A DNA stretch of 64,000 bases, from positions 1,054,001-1,118,000 of the forward strand of contig NZ_AP022595.1 of assembly GCF_010731875.1 (NCBI RefSeq), written 5' to 3'. This document shows positions 22,535 to 30,710 of the stretch, one piece after another. The stretch's first letter is position 1. Each line of letters starts with the position of its first letter. Origin of the DNA: Mycolicibacterium sarraceniae (lineage in GTDB: Bacteria; Actinomycetota; Actinomycetes; Mycobacteriales; Mycobacteriaceae). The notes below the pieces were generated by a model that saw only the letters and a list, made by a program, of their open reading frames with translations, was not told the DNA's origin and did no database searches. Both the position numbers and the translations under genes were made by a program.

Positions 22535-22699
22535 GCCTATCAAAACCCAGCTACATCGACATTCCGCGAAAATCCGGTCAGCGTCGTCGACTCCCAGTCC
22601 GCCAGGCCCGCGCGAGTTCGGCAGAGCCAGGATTCGCCACCCGTCGATGTCGATCAGGGCGGAGGGCCCGCCGAGGTGGGTGAGGGCGATCTTCGCCAT
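22535..22699 (-). pseudogene. Possible N-terminal remnant of an MBL-fold hydrolase
   Basis: From ATG 22699 the minus strand reads MAKIALTHLGGPSALIDIDG then WRIL, which resembles the first strands of UlaG-like metallo-beta-lactamase-fold hydrolases. No HxHxDH follows: the frame runs into the transposase scar and stops just inside it. It looks like a gene truncated by the insertion or a later deletion. The resemblance is short, so the call is tentative. Together with the transposase it accounts for most of the 21766-22735 gene-free stretch. Confidence 0.4.
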
Positions 22700-22735
22700 G
22701 CCAAAAACTTAGTGCCGCACGCTACGGTGTCAGGC

Positions 22736-23458
22736 ATGCTCATCGCCGGACGTCGTGTCGTCACTGCACTGGCTGCGACGGGGATGGCCGCGGCCGTGCT
22801 CACGGGCTGCGATTCCGCGCCCGCGGGCCCCGTCGGCACCAACCCACGCCAGGTCACTGTCGTCGGGTCCGGCGAGGTGAAGGGTGTGCCCGACACGCTG
22901 ACCGCCGACGTCAGCGTCGAGGCCAGCGCCGCCGATGTCACCACGGCGATGAACCGGGCCAACGACCGCCAGAATTCGGTGCTCAACGCGCTGAACGCCA
23001 GCGGGATCGACGCCAAGGACATCGCCACCACCCAGGTGAGCCTGCAACCGCAGTACGGCGACAACTCGGTGATCACCGGCTACCGGGCGAGCAACTCGGT
23101 CCAGATCAAGATCCGCAAGCTCGACACCGCCTCGCAGGTGCTGGCCAACGTCGTCAGCGCCGGCGGCGACGCCACCAGGATCAACTCGGTGAGTTATTCC
23201 ATCGAGGACGATTCCAAGCTCGTCAGCGACGCCAGAGCGCGGGCGTTCAACGACGCCAAACAACGCGCTCAGCAATACGCCGAACTGTCCGGGCTGCCAT
23301 TGGGAAAGATCATCTCGATCTCGGAGGCGCCGGGCGGCTCCGCGCCGCCGCCCCCGCCGATGCCGATGCCGCGCGACGCGATGGCCAGTTCCGTTCCGTT
23401 ACGCCCCGGCCAGCAGGCGGTCGGCTTCTCGGTGACGGCAATCTGGGAGCTCGGCTAG
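22736..23458 (+). CDS. lpqG: SIMPL-domain lipoprotein LpqG
   Basis: Exported lipoprotein of 240 residues from ATG 22736. The signal sequence MLIAGRRVVTALAATGMAAA ends in lipobox VLTGC. The mature part is a SIMPL (DUF541) domain: VVGSGEVKGVPDTLTADVSV, DIATTQVSLQPQY, then an AFNDAKQRAQQYAELSG segment. A short proline run (APPPPPMPMP) precedes the last strand. The function is not established; other SIMPL proteins act at the envelope. Its position before convergent hpt equals lpqG-hpt in M. tuberculosis. The frame extends upstream across the IS remnant, but that is non-coding. Confidence 0.9.
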   Translation: MLIAGRRVVTALAATGMAAAVLTGCDSAPAGPVGTNPRQVTVVGSGEVKGVPDTLTADVSVEASAADVTTAMNRANDRQNSVLNALNASGIDAKDIATTQVSLQPQYGDNSVITGYRASNSVQIKIRKLDTASQVLANVVSAGGDATRINSVSYSIEDDSKLVSDARARAFNDAKQRAQQYAELSGLPLGKIISISEAPGGSAPPPPPMPMPRDAMASSVPLRPGQQAVGFSVTAIWELG

Positions 23459-23564
23459 TCACTGGCCGCCTTGCATTCGGCGAAGCCCTCGAAGTCCTCC
23501 GGGGCGGTTCAAGCACGCAGCAGGTCATCCGGGGCACGCACGGGCATGGCCGTCAGTATGCGCG

Positions 23565-24176
23565 TTAGATCTGGTAAACCTTCGGGTCCAGCGTGCCGAT
23601 GTAGGGCAGGTCGCGGTAGCGCTCGGCGTAATCCAGGCCGTAGCCGACGACGAACTCATTCGGGATATCGAAGCCGACGTAGGCGATGTCGACGTCTGCG
23701 CGCACGGCGTCCGGCTTGCGCAGCAACGTGCAGACCTTCAATGACCGGGGGTGCCGGGTGGCGAGGTTACGCAGCAGCCACGACAGCGTCAGCCCGGAGT
23801 CCACGATGTCCTCGACGATCAGCACGTCACGGTCATGGATGTCGCGGTCGAGGTCCTTGAGGATGCGGACCACCCCCGACGACGACGTCGACGATCCATA
23901 CGAGCTGACCGCCATGAACTCCAGCTGCGTGGGCACCGGCAGCGCCCGAGCCAGATCGGTGACGAACATCACCGCACCCTTGAGCACGGTCACCAAGAGG
24001 AGATCCTGACCGTTGAGGTTGTCGCCGTAGTCCTTCGCAACGAGCTCGGCCAGTTCAGCGGTGCGGACCCGAATCTGCTCTTGTGACAACAAAACCGATT
24101 TGATGTCCCCGGGGTACAGCTCGTGCGCCGACACGCCCACACTGTGCCACGACCGGGGCCCAACAACCAATCTCAC
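23565..24176 (-). CDS. hpt: Hypoxanthine-guanine phosphoribosyltransferase
   Basis: Purine salvage enzyme making IMP/GMP from hypoxanthine/guanine and PRPP. The PRPP loop [16 protein letters not shown] (about 118-132), the [17 protein letters not shown] segment and [13 protein letters not shown] flexible loop are intact. GTG 24176 overlaps the tilS stop as GTGA and gives 203 residues. GTG 24140 is an alternative that drops 12 residues; conserved sequence begins only at [12 protein letters not shown], so homology does not settle the start. Confidence 0.96.
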   Translation of the reverse strand: MRLVVGPRSWHSVGVSAHELYPGDIKSVLLSQEQIRVRTAELAELVAKDYGDNLNGQDLLLVTVLKGAVMFVTDLARALPVPTQLEFMAVSSYGSSTSSSGVVRILKDLDRDIHDRDVLIVEDIVDSGLTLSWLLRNLATRHPRSLKVCTLLRKPDAVRADVDIAYVGFDIPNEFVVGYGLDYAERYRDLPYIGTLDPKVYQI

Positions 24177-25129
24177 ACCGGCTGGCTATACAGCATGAGC
24201 CTGCCGTCACGACGGGCCGCGAACAGTCTTTGCTGCCTCAGATCCGAACCGACCGCCACTCCGCCCTGGCCGTGCCAAGCGGTGACCAGCGCGTCCACCG
24301 CGCGGATCTGCTTGTCGGTCAGGTTGACCGCCCCACCGCGCAGCAGCCAACGGCGGATCACCCGGCGCCGTACCGCGGTGGGCAGCTCGGTCAGGGCGGC
24401 GACGGCGACCGTCTCGCCGTCGTCGTCGATCGCGTCCTCGGCGAACCCATCGAGCGCATCGGTGTCCTCGCGCAGCGCGGCGGCCGTGCGCGCCAGCGCC
24501 TGGGCCACGCCGCCACCGAGCACCTCCTCGAGCAAGGGCAGCACCTCGGTGCGCAGCCGGACCCGGGTGAAGCGGGGGTCGCGGTTGTGCGGGTCGTCCC
24601 ACGCAGGCAGCCCCAGCTCGGCGCACGCGTCGTGAGTGACGGCCCGGCGCACGCCCAGCAGCGGGCGATACCAGGGCGGATCGGCTGCCCGCATCCCGGC
24701 AATCGAGCGGGCCCCCGACCCGCGCCCCAGCCCGAGCAGCACGGTCTCGGCCTGGTCGTCGAGGGTGTGTGCCAGCAGCACGGGTGCCTGGCCGCGGGCG
24801 GCGTCCAGGGCGGCGTAGCGGGCGGTGCGGGCGGCGGCCTCCGGGCCGCCGCCGGTGCCGACCGACACGGCCAGCACCTGGGCATCGACACAGCCGAGGT
24901 CGTGCGCCTGTCGGCGGGCGGTCTCGGCGATAGCTGCGGAGCCGGCCTGCAGTCCGTGATCGACGATCAGCGCGGTGGTGGGCAGGGCCGTGGCCGCGGC
25001 GGCGGTCAGCGCCAGGGAATCCGGACCACCGGACAGCGCCACACACCACGACGTGGCCCCGGGCAGGCAGTCCGTCGCGAAGCCGGCCACCGCGGCCCGC
25101 AGGGCGGCTAGAGCACCCGGTCGATCCAC
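24173..25129 (-). CDS. tilS: tRNA(Ile)-lysidine synthase TilS
   Basis: Modifies C34 of the tRNA-Ile CAU anticodon to lysidine so that it reads AUA. GTG 25129 gives 318 residues and overlaps the end of the upstream gene by 22 nt. The PP-loop ATP site is [12 protein letters not shown] (about 31-42). [16 protein letters not shown] and [19 protein letters not shown] are the other N-type ATP pyrophosphatase blocks. The C-terminal part is short, as in actinobacterial TilS. Coupled to hpt as in M. tuberculosis. Confidence 0.93.
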   Translation of the reverse strand: MDRPGALAALRAAVAGFATDCLPGATSWCVALSGGPDSLALTAAAATALPTTALIVDHGLQAGSAAIAETARRQAHDLGCVDAQVLAVSVGTGGGPEAAARTARYAALDAARGQAPVLLAHTLDDQAETVLLGLGRGSGARSIAGMRAADPPWYRPLLGVRRAVTHDACAELGLPAWDDPHNRDPRFTRVRLRTEVLPLLEEVLGGGVAQALARTAAALREDTDALDGFAEDAIDDDGETVAVAALTELPTAVRRRVIRRWLLRGGAVNLTDKQIRAVDALVTAWHGQGGVAVGSDLRQQRLFAARRDGRLMLYSQPV

Positions 25130-26160
25130 CGCTGCGGATCTTCGATCTCGTGGGGCAACGGCAGAGTGTCCGCACTCGTCCACACGGCGTTGAACCGGTC
25201 CATCCCGACCCGTTCGACGACGTGGTCGACGAACTTCTTGCCGCGGGTGTACTGGCTGAGCTTGGCGTCCACGCCGAGCAGCGCCCGCAGCAGCCGCTGC
25301 AGCGGCGGCTGCTTGCGCTGGCGGCGTTGGTCGAACCGGTTGCGGATGGTCTGCACCGACGGCACCACGGCCGGGCCGACCGCGTCCATGACGTGGTCGG
25401 CATGGCCTTCGAGCAGCGTGCCCAGCACCAGCAGCTGATCGAGGGCGGCCTGCTGCGGCTCGGATTGCACCGCGCGCATGAACCCAAGGATGCCGGAATC
25501 ACTGGGCCCCTGCATTCCACCCGCACGCCTCTTCTTCACGAAGTCCGCAAGCCGCGCCACCACCTGCGTCACATCGTCGGCCCCATCGGAGGTCAGCACT
25601 CCGAGCGCCTGCGACATATGTTGTGCCAGCCAGGGATTGGCGGTGAACTGCACCCGGTGGGTGACCTCGTGCAGACACACCCACAGCCGGAAGTCGCTCG
25701 GCGAAACCCGTAGCTGGCGCTCGACGGCGATGACGTTGGGGTACACGAGCAACAGCAAGCCGCCGTCATCGCCTTCGGCGAACGGGTCGTACTGGCCGAG
25801 GATGCCCGAGGAGATGAACGCCAGCACGGCCCCGGTCTGAGCTCCGGTGACCCGGCCGGTGATGGCATTGGCGGGCGTGTCGGCGCCGCCGGTCATCACC
25901 CGCATGGAATCCGAGGCGGCCCTGATCCAGCCCGGACGGTCGACGATGCGCGCCTCGGCCACCGGGGCGTCGCCGCCCATCCGGGTGACCTCACGAACCG
26001 GGCCTTCGGCCTTGCGGGCGGCGACAGCCAGTTCGTCGATGGCCTGGATACGGGTGTAGTCGGTGGACGCCGGGCCAGGCCGGGTCAACCAGGCGCCCAC
26101 GGTCCCGGCGAACGACCAGTCGACCGCTCGCCCCACGGTCAATCGCGACCCGTCACTCAT
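25108..26160 (-). CDS. Zinc-dependent metalloprotease-like DUF2342 protein (Rv3626c-like)
   Basis: Protein of 350 residues from ATG 26160 (ATGA overlap with dacB). The HExxH motif LWVCLHEVTHRVQF and a downstream LLEGHADHVMD, with candidate third ligand and His, indicate a metallopeptidase fold. The family is named in some databases after co-occurrence with coenzyme F420 biosynthesis, but its substrate is unknown. No signal peptide is evident, so it is likely cytoplasmic. Operon order dacB-DUF2342-tilS-hpt is conserved in actinobacteria. Confidence 0.9.
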   Translation of the reverse strand: MSDGSRLTVGRAVDWSFAGTVGAWLTRPGPASTDYTRIQAIDELAVAARKAEGPVREVTRMGGDAPVAEARIVDRPGWIRAASDSMRVMTGGADTPANAITGRVTGAQTGAVLAFISSGILGQYDPFAEGDDGGLLLLVYPNVIAVERQLRVSPSDFRLWVCLHEVTHRVQFTANPWLAQHMSQALGVLTSDGADDVTQVVARLADFVKKRRAGGMQGPSDSGILGFMRAVQSEPQQAALDQLLVLGTLLEGHADHVMDAVGPAVVPSVQTIRNRFDQRRQRKQPPLQRLLRALLGVDAKLSQYTRGKKFVDHVVERVGMDRFNAVWTSADTLPLPHEIEDPQRWIDRVL

Positions 26161-27524
26161 GAGCCGCACCCACATGTACGCAAGACACCCGCCAGGTTGT
26201 CGAGGGCCACTCGGCCCATCGGGCCGGCGTCGTTGGAAATGAACGCGAACGTCAAGACGCGGCCGCTGTTGTCGGTGACGATTCCGGCCAGTGAGTTGAT
26301 GGCGGTCAGCGATCCGGTCTTGGCGCGCAACCAGCCGGCCGACGAGGCCTTCGGATCACCGCCGACGAAGCGATCCGACAGGGTCCCGCTGCCCCCGGCG
26401 ATCGGAACGACGTCGAGCAGCGGACGCATCGCCGGCTGGTCGGGCCCGGCCGCGGCCTGGACCACCTCGTCGAGCGTCGTGGCGGTCAGCCGGTCCAGCA
26501 CCGACAACCCGCTGGAGTCGAACAGGGCGGCGCCGGTCATATCGACACCGGCTGCCGAGAGTTTGTTGGTCACCGCGTCGACGGCGCCGGCGAAGCTCAC
26601 CGGCCGGCCGGTCGCCTTGGCCACCTCCCGGCCGATCGATTCGGCCATCACATTGTCGGAGGCGTTCATCATCTGCCGCAGCCGCTCGATCAGGGGTGCC
26701 GATTGCACCGCGGCCAGCTGCCGGCCCGTCGGAGGGTTGGGGGCCATGGCCACCTTGGCCGGATCCAGCCCCAGCGCACTGGCCAGCGCGCGGCCGGCGT
26801 CTAGGGCGGGCGTCCTGGACCGGGCCGATTCCGCCGTCGTCGGCTGGATGCGTCCGGCGTCGATCATCACCGACTGCATGGGCGCGATGTCACCGCCGTC
26901 GATATCGGCGGGATCCCAGCCGGGCGCGAAATCGGGTCCGCTGTAGAGGGAGTCGTCGACCTGCACTGCGGTGGCGGTGATACCGCTTTTGCGGATCTGG
27001 TCGGCGAGATCGTTGATTCGAGCCGCCCCGCGGTACCAGGTCTGCTGGCCGGCCGGCGCGGCCGACAGGATCGGATCGCCGCCGCCGACGAGCACGACGA
27101 CGCCTGGCTGGCTGGTCTGGTCGGCCGCGACGACGGTCGTGGTGACCCGTTCGTCACGGTTGAGCGCCAACAGTGCGGCCCCGGTGGTCAGCGTCTTGTT
27201 GGTCGACGCCGGCAGCAGCGGCACAGTAGAGCGGTACTCCCAGATCTGCTTGCCGGTCTTGGCATCGGTGACTCGGCCGGACACGTTGCCCAGATTCGGG
27301 TCTGCGACGGGAACCGCCAGCGCCGCAGCCATACCCGCCGCGGTGGGCATGCCTGCCGAGTCCGACACCGGGACGACACCGGGATCGGCGGTGACAAGCG
27401 GATGCCCAGGCAGCGCCTGCGCGCTGCCGGTGTCTGCGTGGGTCAGGACAGCGGCCACCGCCACGACGGCGGCGACCAGCGCGATCACCGCCGCGGCGAG
27501 GACCACGTGCGTGGAGCGCTTCAT
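26157..27524 (-). CDS. dacB: D-alanyl-D-alanine carboxypeptidase, PBP4/DacB type (Rv3627c-like)
   Basis: Extracytoplasmic peptidoglycan carboxypeptidase/endopeptidase of 455 residues. An N-terminal hydrophobic signal or anchor (about 8-27) is followed by the catalytic set SxxK in LPASTNKTL (Ser107-Lys110), SDN in NASDNVMAES (289-291) and KTG in RAKTGSLTAI. The large insertion between SxxK and SDN is typical of the class C PBP4 family (peptidase S13). It is divergent from ppa across 160 nt. Confidence 0.94.
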   Translation of the reverse strand: MKRSTHVVLAAAVIALVAAVVAVAAVLTHADTGSAQALPGHPLVTADPGVVPVSDSAGMPTAAGMAAALAVPVADPNLGNVSGRVTDAKTGKQIWEYRSTVPLLPASTNKTLTTGAALLALNRDERVTTTVVAADQTSQPGVVVLVGGGDPILSAAPAGQQTWYRGAARINDLADQIRKSGITATAVQVDDSLYSGPDFAPGWDPADIDGGDIAPMQSVMIDAGRIQPTTAESARSRTPALDAGRALASALGLDPAKVAMAPNPPTGRQLAAVQSAPLIERLRQMMNASDNVMAESIGREVAKATGRPVSFAGAVDAVTNKLSAAGVDMTGAALFDSSGLSVLDRLTATTLDEVVQAAAGPDQPAMRPLLDVVPIAGGSGTLSDRFVGGDPKASSAGWLRAKTGSLTAINSLAGIVTDNSGRVLTFAFISNDAGPMGRVALDNLAGVLRTCGCGS

Positions 27525-27687
27525 CGCTGTCCTGACTTCCGTTTCGTCTCATTGTGCCGAACCACCCTGATGCGCAGGCTATCGCTGGCGTTAGGGTTAG
27601 CCCGCGTCGCCGGGGGTCCGGCGGGCCAGCGAAGCGACCCGGGGATCAATTCTGCGGGCAGGAGCGAAGCGAGAAGGAGTTCGCACG

Positions 27688-28176
27688 GTGCAGTTCGACG
27701 TCACCATCGAGATCCCCAAGGGTCAACGCAACAAATACGAGGTCGACCACGAAACCGGACGCGTTCGCCTGGATCGCTACCTCTATACCCCGATGGCCTA
27801 CCCCGCCGATTACGGCTTCATCGAGGACACCCTGGGCGAGGATGGCGACCCGCTGGACGCGCTGGTCCTGCTGCCGCTGTCGGTGTTCCCCGGTGTATTG
27901 ATCGAGGTGCGCCCGGTCGGCATGTTCAAGATGGTCGACGAGGCCGGCGGCGACGACAAGGTGCTGTGCGTGCCCGCCGGGGATAAGCGCTGGGATCACA
28001 TCCAGGACCTCGGCGATGTGCCCAGGGACGAACTCGATTCCATCCAGCACTTCTTCACCCATTACAAGGACCTCGAGCCCGGCAAGTTCGTGAAGGGGTC
28101 CGATTGGGTCGGCCGTGCCGAGGCCGAGGCCGAGGTCGAGCGCTCCCGGGAGCGGTTCGCGGCCGAAGGTCACTAG
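27688..28176 (+). CDS. ppa: Inorganic pyrophosphatase
   Basis: Family I soluble pyrophosphatase, 162 residues, hydrolysing PPi from biosynthetic reactions. The start GTG 27688 has GAGAAGGAG 8-9 nt upstream. Active-site blocks include [54 protein letters not shown] and [13 protein letters not shown]. The mycobacterial N-terminus [12 protein letters not shown] is present. Confidence 0.98.
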   Translation: MQFDVTIEIPKGQRNKYEVDHETGRVRLDRYLYTPMAYPADYGFIEDTLGEDGDPLDALVLLPLSVFPGVLIEVRPVGMFKMVDEAGGDDKVLCVPAGDKRWDHIQDLGDVPRDELDSIQHFFTHYKDLEPGKFVKGSDWVGRAEAEAEVERSRERFAAEGH

Positions 28177-28267
28177 CGGGGTATCCGCTGCTCTCGCGGA
28201 AATTAGCCTGGCCGTAACAATCGGTAACGCGGTTGTGGTTTGGCTTTTCGATGATGAGCGAGTGTTA

Positions 28268-28798
28268 ATGCACCAGGGTATCGGTCTCGAAGCCTTCAAC
28301 GAGCTGCCGGACCGCAAAGCTGTCCATGCACTCTACGAGTGCTGCAACAGCGTGACGCTGGCGCGCGACCTGTCGCGCGGCCGCCCGTACGCCGACCACA
28401 CTGCCCTATACCGCCGGGCCGACGCGCTGCTGTTCGCCCTGTCGGAATCCTCGATCGACGACATCCTGCAGGCCTACCCGCATGTCGGACGCCGGCCGCG
28501 CAGCACCCGCTCGCAGGCCGAGCAGTGCTCGGTATGGGATGACTGCCCCGAGGTGATGGCCGAACTCGCCACGGCTGTAAAGGAATACGCCGATCTCTTT
28601 GGTTTCACCTTCGTCATGCACATCGGCGGTTTGGCCCGTGAGGTCTGCGCGACATCGGTGATCGCGGCGGTCCGCGACCGCATGCATCATGACCCGGAGA
28701 CCGAACGAAAGGTCGTCTGCAACGAGCTGGCCCGGATCAACCGGAGCCGTCTCGAGCGGATGCTCGGCCCCGAGGGCGGCTACGACAACTGGGCCTGA
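28268..28798 (+). CDS. OHCU decarboxylase (UraD)-like protein
   Basis: Helical protein of 176 residues from ATG 28268. It resembles 2-oxo-4-hydroxy-4-carboxy-5-ureidoimidazoline decarboxylase of urate breakdown: LARDLSRGRPYADHTALYRRAD, SQAEQCSV, then LFGFTFVMHIGGLA and DPETERKVVCNELARINRSR close to LERML. The family's A-H-P-x-L motif with the catalytic His reads A-Y-P-H-V here, so the His is shifted or lost. No uricase or allantoinase gene is nearby. It may be a divergent enzyme or a repurposed fold. A truncated GntR regulator overlaps its 3' end on the other strand. Confidence 0.7.
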   Translation: MHQGIGLEAFNELPDRKAVHALYECCNSVTLARDLSRGRPYADHTALYRRADALLFALSESSIDDILQAYPHVGRRPRSTRSQAEQCSVWDDCPEVMAELATAVKEYADLFGFTFVMHIGGLAREVCATSVIAAVRDRMHHDPETERKVVCNELARINRSRLERMLGPEGGYDNWA

Positions 28799-29070
28799 CG
28801 ACCCGGGCTGATTCGCCCCGTCGGCGCGGACCCCAGCGCCCAGGGTCGGCAGGCGTTACCCCCCTCCCCGATCAGGGTTTTCAGCGATTCCCGCGCCGGG
28901 ATCTGGCTGACCCCGAACAGATCTGCCACCTCAGCCAGTGGGATCGGCGTGCCCGGCGAAGTGGTGCCGTCAAGGATCACTCGGCGCAGTTCGTCGAGGA
29001 TCGCCTGCTGCCGGCGGCCCGGCTGGTCGACCACCAGCCTGGCGACCAGCGCTGAACGTCGTCGCAGCAT
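28780..29070 (-). pseudogene. Truncated GntR-family regulator
   Basis: From ATG 29068-29070 the frame encodes the winged helix of a GntR/FadR-type regulator: QQAILDELRRVILDGTTSPG, then PIPLAEVADLFGVSQIPARE and SLKTLIGEG. After that the sequence departs from the family (GNACRPWALGS) and stops after 96 residues, with no effector-binding FCD domain. It is most likely the 5' remnant of a regulator whose rest was deleted, ending inside the UraD-like gene. Confidence 0.7.
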
Positions 29071-29107
29071 CCGGTCACGGTGGGCGCCGTGTGTTTCGGC
29101 GGTATTG

Positions 29108-29470
29108 CTAGCCGGCCGCCCACTGTTTGGCGGCTTCGAGCTCGTCGAGGCCGAACATCGCGAGCTCACCGGGCACCAGCCAGCCCACCAGATGGACGGT
29201 GTGCACCACCCACTCCTTATCGCTGACCACCGCGACTCGCTTGAAGGCGGCGTGACGGGTGAACAAGGTGCCGAGGCCGAGTTTGAGATCTTCGACCAGA
29301 CCGCCGGGGCCGAATCCCTCGTAATCGGAGCTGATGACCTCGACGATTCTGATGTCCTCGCCAGAGGCGAGCAGCTCGTCCATCGTCGGCTTGAAGGCCA
29401 ACAGGTCCGCACCACTCATCCGACCCGATACCGCAATACCGGCCACGCTAAAGGCACCAGGAACGGCCAT
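29108..29470 (-). CDS. SpoIIAA-like / STAS-type protein
   Basis: A 120-residue protein beginning MAVPGAFSVAGIAVSGRMSG. The pattern of a short N-terminal beta strand, LLAFKPTMDELLASGEDIRI and VAVVSDKEWVVHTVHLVGW fits the SpoIIAA-like (STAS/SEC14-related) family, cytoplasmic with no membrane segment. It is placed 43 nt downstream of terC on the same strand, so read-through is possible. No partner kinase or sigma factor is adjacent. The function is unknown. Confidence 0.75.
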   Translation of the reverse strand: MAVPGAFSVAGIAVSGRMSGADLLAFKPTMDELLASGEDIRIVEVISSDYEGFGPGGLVEDLKLGLGTLFTRHAAFKRVAVVSDKEWVVHTVHLVGWLVPGELAMFGLDELEAAKQWAAG

Positions 29471-29513
29471 GGTTCCATTCAGGTGGACGCGAACGGGATG
29501 GAATCGTCAATGC

Positions 29514-30482
29514 TCAGCGTTTGTCGACCACTCGGGTCTTGATCAAGCTGGCAACCATCGTCAGGAACAGCGTCAGCACGATGACGGCCAGGCTCAGCAG
29601 CGTCGGAATCTGCGGGACGTGGACGCCCTCACCACCGTTGACGAACGGCAGCTCGTTCTCGTGCAGGGCGTGTAGCACCAGCTTGACCCCGATGAAGAAC
29701 AGGATGACGGCCAGGCCCTGCGACAGGTAGACCAGACGGGTGAGCAGGTCACCGAGTAGGAAGTACAACTGGCGCAACCCCATGAGCGCGAACAGGTTTG
29801 CGGTGAACACGATGTAGGGCTCACGGGTCAGACCGTAGATCGCCGGGATGGAGTCCAGCGCGAACAACAGGTCAGTGGTGCCCAGGGCAACGATGACCAG
29901 GAACATCGGGGTCATCAGCCGCCGGCCGTTCTCCTTGATATAGAGCTTCAGCCCATCCCATTTGTCGGTGGTCGGGACGTACTTCCTAGCCAGCCGCACC
30001 ACGGTGTTCTCGGCGTCGTCGTCGTGATCGGTATCGCGCACCAACCTGATCGCGGTGTACACCAGGAAGGCGCCGAAGACATAGAAGATCCACGAAAACT
30101 GCTCAATGGCAACGGCACCCAGCGCGATGAAGATGCCGCGGAAGATCAACGCCAGCACGATGCCGACGAGCAGCGCCTGCTGCTGATAGACCTTCGGCAC
30201 TTTGAAGCTGGTCATGATGATGATGAAGATGAACAGGTTGTCCACCGACAGGCTGTATTCGGTGAGCCAGCCGGCATAGAACTCGAGGCCGAACTGCGCG
30301 CCGTGGAAATTCCACACCCACAGGCCGAACGCCAACGCCAAGCCGACATAGAACGACAGATAGATGCCGCACTCACGCATCGTGGGTTCATGCGGGCGGC
30401 GGGCGATGAAGACGATGTCGAACAGCAGCACCGCCACTGTCACACCGATGGTGATCAGCCACTCGAGCGAAGAAACATTCAC
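29514..30482 (-). CDS. TerC-family membrane protein, probable Mn exporter
   Basis: Polytopic membrane protein of 322 residues. GTG 30482 is chosen because GGAGG lies 8 nt upstream; the open frame further upstream is the riboswitch leader. The helices contain the family Asp residues: SVDNLFIFIIIMTSF and LLFALDSIPAIYGLT, plus FRGIFIALGAVAIEQFSW. Relatives (Alx/MntP-like, YkoY) export manganese or load it onto exported enzymes. The upstream manganese riboswitch fits that role. It is divergent from the Pls-type NRPS. Confidence 0.93.
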   Translation of the reverse strand: MNVSSLEWLITIGVTVAVLLFDIVFIARRPHEPTMRECGIYLSFYVGLALAFGLWVWNFHGAQFGLEFYAGWLTEYSLSVDNLFIFIIIMTSFKVPKVYQQQALLVGIVLALIFRGIFIALGAVAIEQFSWIFYVFGAFLVYTAIRLVRDTDHDDDAENTVVRLARKYVPTTDKWDGLKLYIKENGRRLMTPMFLVIVALGTTDLLFALDSIPAIYGLTREPYIVFTANLFALMGLRQLYFLLGDLLTRLVYLSQGLAVILFFIGVKLVLHALHENELPFVNGGEGVHVPQIPTLLSLAVIVLTLFLTMVASLIKTRVVDKR

Positions 30483-30504
30483 TGACAAGACCTCCGGGCG
30501 CCGA

Positions 30505-30612
30505 AAAGCGGCCGAGGTCTCTTCCGCCGCCGAAACGGCCCGCGGTACCGGACGGCCAACGTTGGCCGCCGTGGTGACGACACCGCGACGAAGGAATACT
30601 CCCCTCTTCACG
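30505..30612 (-). promoter_or_regulatory. yybP-ykoY manganese riboswitch upstream of the TerC gene
   Basis: On the minus strand the leader starts with AGGGGAGTATTC (GGGGAGTA at 30604-30597), continues with GTCGTCACCACGGCGG and a CCGGTACCGCGGG arm, and closes with GGAAGAGACCTCGG (GAGACCTC at 30521-30514). The 5' GGGGAGTA box, a cross-helix interior and GAGACC near the ribosome-binding site are the pattern of actinobacterial ykoY leaders in front of TerC genes. Mn2+ binding should open expression. The GGAGG of terC lies about 20 nt further on. Confidence 0.82.
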
Positions 30613-30710
30613 AGCAGTCTGTCAGGTGGACGCAGCGTCCAGCAAACCGAGCCGACAAGGGGCCGCGTCCGGTGCCGCAATGTCAACCAATCGGCCTAGG
30701 ATCCAGTGTC

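Noticed and set aside
22736..23275. Minus-strand frame opposite lpqG
   Set aside because: The plus strand carries a lipoprotein signal and a SIMPL domain; the minus frame has no recognisable feature.
24207..25526. Minus-strand frame of 439 codons spanning tilS and the DUF2342 gene
   Set aside because: Arg-rich out-of-frame translation of two genes whose own frames show complete motifs.
30483..30686. Upstream extension of the TerC frame to 390 residues
   Set aside because: It translates the manganese riboswitch, and the GTG at 30482 has GGAGG at the right spacing.
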